From positions 1 through 7,643 of the forward strand of contig JAUUZM010000148.1 in assembly GCA_030589965.1 (NCBI GenBank): 7,643 bases of DNA, written 5' to 3'. A program made the translations under genes and the position numbers. Below the pieces are notes generated by a model. It was given only the letters and a program-made list of their open reading frames with translations. It ran no database searches and was not told where the DNA came from. The DNA comes from Bacteroides sp. GTDB lineage: Bacteria > Bacteroidota > Bacteroidia > Bacteroidales > SM23-62. Of this stretch, positions 6,968-7,643 are shown piece by piece; the stretch's first letter is position 1; each line of letters opens with the position of its first letter.

Positions 6968-6975
6968 CAAATGTA
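6968..6975 (-). promoter_or_regulatory. Putative -7 promoter element of aspS
   Basis: The minus strand reads TACATTTG, a six-of-six match to TAnnTTTG, ending 30 bases before the aspS ATG at 6937. It overlaps the TTG at 6970 that a longer reading of aspS would use as start, which argues for the shorter gene. No -33 TTG is visible, and that position would lie inside tadA. Confidence 0.5.
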
Positions 6976-6982
6976 ATAATTC

Positions 6983-7429
6983 ATGTCCTATAAGATCTAT
7001 TCAGACGAGTATTTTATGAATGAGGCCCTGAGAGAAGCGCAGAGAGCAGGAGAAGAGCAGGAAATTCCAGTTGGAGCAGTAATTGTGGCTGATAAGCGGA
7101 TCATTGCCAGGGCACATAATATGACCCAAACCCTGAATGATGCCACAGCGCATGCTGAAATGCTTGCAATAACTGCGGCTTCCAACAGTTTTGGGGCCAA
7201 ATACCTAAATGAATGTGTTTTGTATGTTACACTTGAACCCTGCATCATGTGTGCCTCAGCATCCAACTGGAGTCAGCTGGGCAGGATAGTCTATGGAGCA
7301 AGTGATCAAAAGGCGGGTTTTGGCAGGATCATTCAGGATATTCTCCACCCAAAAACGAAAATCAAATCCGGTATACTTGAGAAGGAATGTTCCAGTTTGC
7401 TTACGGAATTCTTTAAAGACAAGAGGTAG
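6983..7429 (+). CDS. tadA: tRNA adenosine(34) deaminase (cytidine/deoxycytidylate deaminase fold)
   Basis: This 148-residue protein is in the usual size range. It carries the zinc deaminase signature: HAE at 57-59 (H57 zinc ligand, E59 proton shuttle) and PCIMC at 86-90 (C87 and C90 zinc ligands). The N-terminal DEYFMNEALREAQRAGEEQEIPVGAVIV and the central TLEPCIMCASAS...LGRIVYGASDQKAGF follow E. coli TadA closely. The ending ILEKECSSLLTEFFKDKR matches the TadA C-terminal helix that contacts the tRNA. TadA converts A34 to inosine in the anticodon of tRNA-Arg(ACG), allowing wobble reading. Guanine deaminases and other nucleoside deaminases share the fold, but the TadA-like ends favour the tRNA enzyme. 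The ATG at 6983 is preferred over that at 7016, since SDEYFMNEAL is part of the conserved N-terminus. No Shine-Dalgarno is present. It diverges from aspS and converges on aroA. Confidence 0.93.
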   Translation: MSYKIYSDEYFMNEALREAQRAGEEQEIPVGAVIVADKRIIARAHNMTQTLNDATAHAEMLAITAASNSFGAKYLNECVLYVTLEPCIMCASASNWSQLGRIVYGASDQKAGFGRIIQDILHPKTKIKSGILEKECSSLLTEFFKDKR

Positions 7430-7454
7430 AAAGTCCGGGAAAAGATATCACAGA

Positions 7455-7484
7455 ACGGGAATCAGGATGTTAAACGGGAATCAA
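7455..7484. repeat. Short direct repeat downstream of tadA
   Basis: The 11-base sequence AACGGGAATCA occurs at 7455-7465 and again at 7474-7484, a 19-base period, in the 82-base gap between the convergent tadA and aroA stops. No transcription-terminator hairpin is evident there. The function is unknown and it may be a chance or slippage duplication. Confidence 0.6.
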
Positions 7485-7511
7485 TGATGGGAGATTGGCA
7501 TTTAGCCCTTG

Positions 7512-7643
7512 TTAGTCCAGTTCCCTCACATTGAATCCTACCGCTTTCAGGTCCTCCCAGTAGTTTGGATAGGATTTATGAACAACCCCCGGGTCTTCAA
7601 TGATCAAACCCGGATAGTGCATGGCAGCAGGACTGAAAGCCAT
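7512..7643 (-). CDS. aroA: 3-phosphoshikimate 1-carboxyvinyltransferase (EPSP synthase), C-terminal fragment
   Basis: Only the last 43 codons are in the window; the gene continues beyond the right edge. The visible MAFSPAAMHYPGLIIEDPGV and VHKSYPNYWEDLKAVGFNV match the end of EPSP synthase. In that family a DHRMAMAF segment is followed by an I-x-DP-x-VV-x-KSYPxFWxDL ending, so the Met at the window edge is taken as internal, not a start. AroA joins phosphoenolpyruvate to shikimate-3-phosphate in the shikimate pathway to aromatic amino acids, in the cytoplasm. The stop TAA is at 7514-7512, and the gene converges on tadA with an 82-base gap. The identification rests on a short stretch, but one that is highly characteristic of the family. 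Whether the rest of the gene is intact cannot be judged here. Confidence 0.85.
   Translation of the reverse strand: MAFSPAAMHYPGLIIEDPGVVHKSYPNYWEDLKAVGFNVRELD

Larger units (their letters stand above)
6944..6975. repeat. Inverted repeat in the aspS-tadA divergent promoter region
   Basis: Left arm TATATTTGTA (6944-6953) and right arm TACAAATGTA (6966-6975) are inverted copies matching at nine of ten positions, separated by 12 bases. Each arm contains a perfect -7 motif facing the other, so the repeat may simply reflect two promoters. It could also be an operator bound by a dimeric regulator. Confidence 0.55.

Noticed and set aside
6938..6970. Upstream extension of aspS to a TTG at 6970 (11 extra residues)
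   Set aside because: MYRTHTCGELR is the usual family N-terminus, and the extension overlaps the predicted -7 element TACATTTG.
7493..7511. Possible terminator hairpin (GGC...GCC) between tadA and aroA
   Set aside because: The stem is only three base pairs with no T-tract, too weak to call a terminator.
1..7643. Defence island, prophage, transposon or CRISPR array
   Set aside because: All genes recognised are housekeeping, envelope or signalling genes. No transposase, integrase, nuclease or regular spaced repeats were seen on either strand.

Overview
The window looks like ordinary chromosomal DNA from a member of the Bacteroidota, most likely Bacteroidales/Marinilabiliales-like. I infer this from the protein families (a Bacteroidetes-style MG2/TonB-plug surface protein), the absence of clear Shine-Dalgarno sequences before almost every start codon, and TAnnTTTG-type -7 promoter elements upstream of several genes. 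No rRNA, tRNA, CRISPR array, insertion sequence, phage gene or recognisable defence system was seen, and no interval without a gene exceeds 300 bases.

Left part (1-1207): the C-terminal 125 residues of a sensor histidine kinase enter from the left edge on the plus strand. They converge on a YebC/TACO1-family translation factor on the minus strand, and the two genes share the palindrome TTAA as overlapping stop codons.

Middle (1208-4647): three plus-strand genes follow in close order and may form one transcription unit: a six-helix K+-channel-like membrane protein with a TLGYGD filter, a small AhpD/carboxymuconolactone-decarboxylase-like protein with a CxxCxxxH redox motif, and a 791-residue exported protein. 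The last joins MG2-like, carboxypeptidase-regulatory-like and TonB-receptor plug domains but has no beta-barrel. Their shared function is unknown.

Right part (4673-7643): on the minus strand lie a stand-alone STAS-domain protein and aspartyl-tRNA synthetase (aspS), separated by 177 bases. aspS is divergent from tadA (tRNA adenosine-34 deaminase), so two tRNA-related genes share a 45-base intergenic region. That region holds two perfect, face-to-face -7 motifs inside an inverted repeat. At the right edge the last 43 codons of a minus-strand gene are visible and read as the C-terminus of EPSP synthase (aroA), convergent with tadA.

The most interesting items are the barrel-less plug protein, the symmetric aspS/tadA promoter region, and the near-constant 30-34 base spacing of candidate -7 elements from the start codons of five genes. 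I found no strong evidence of a wholly new system.
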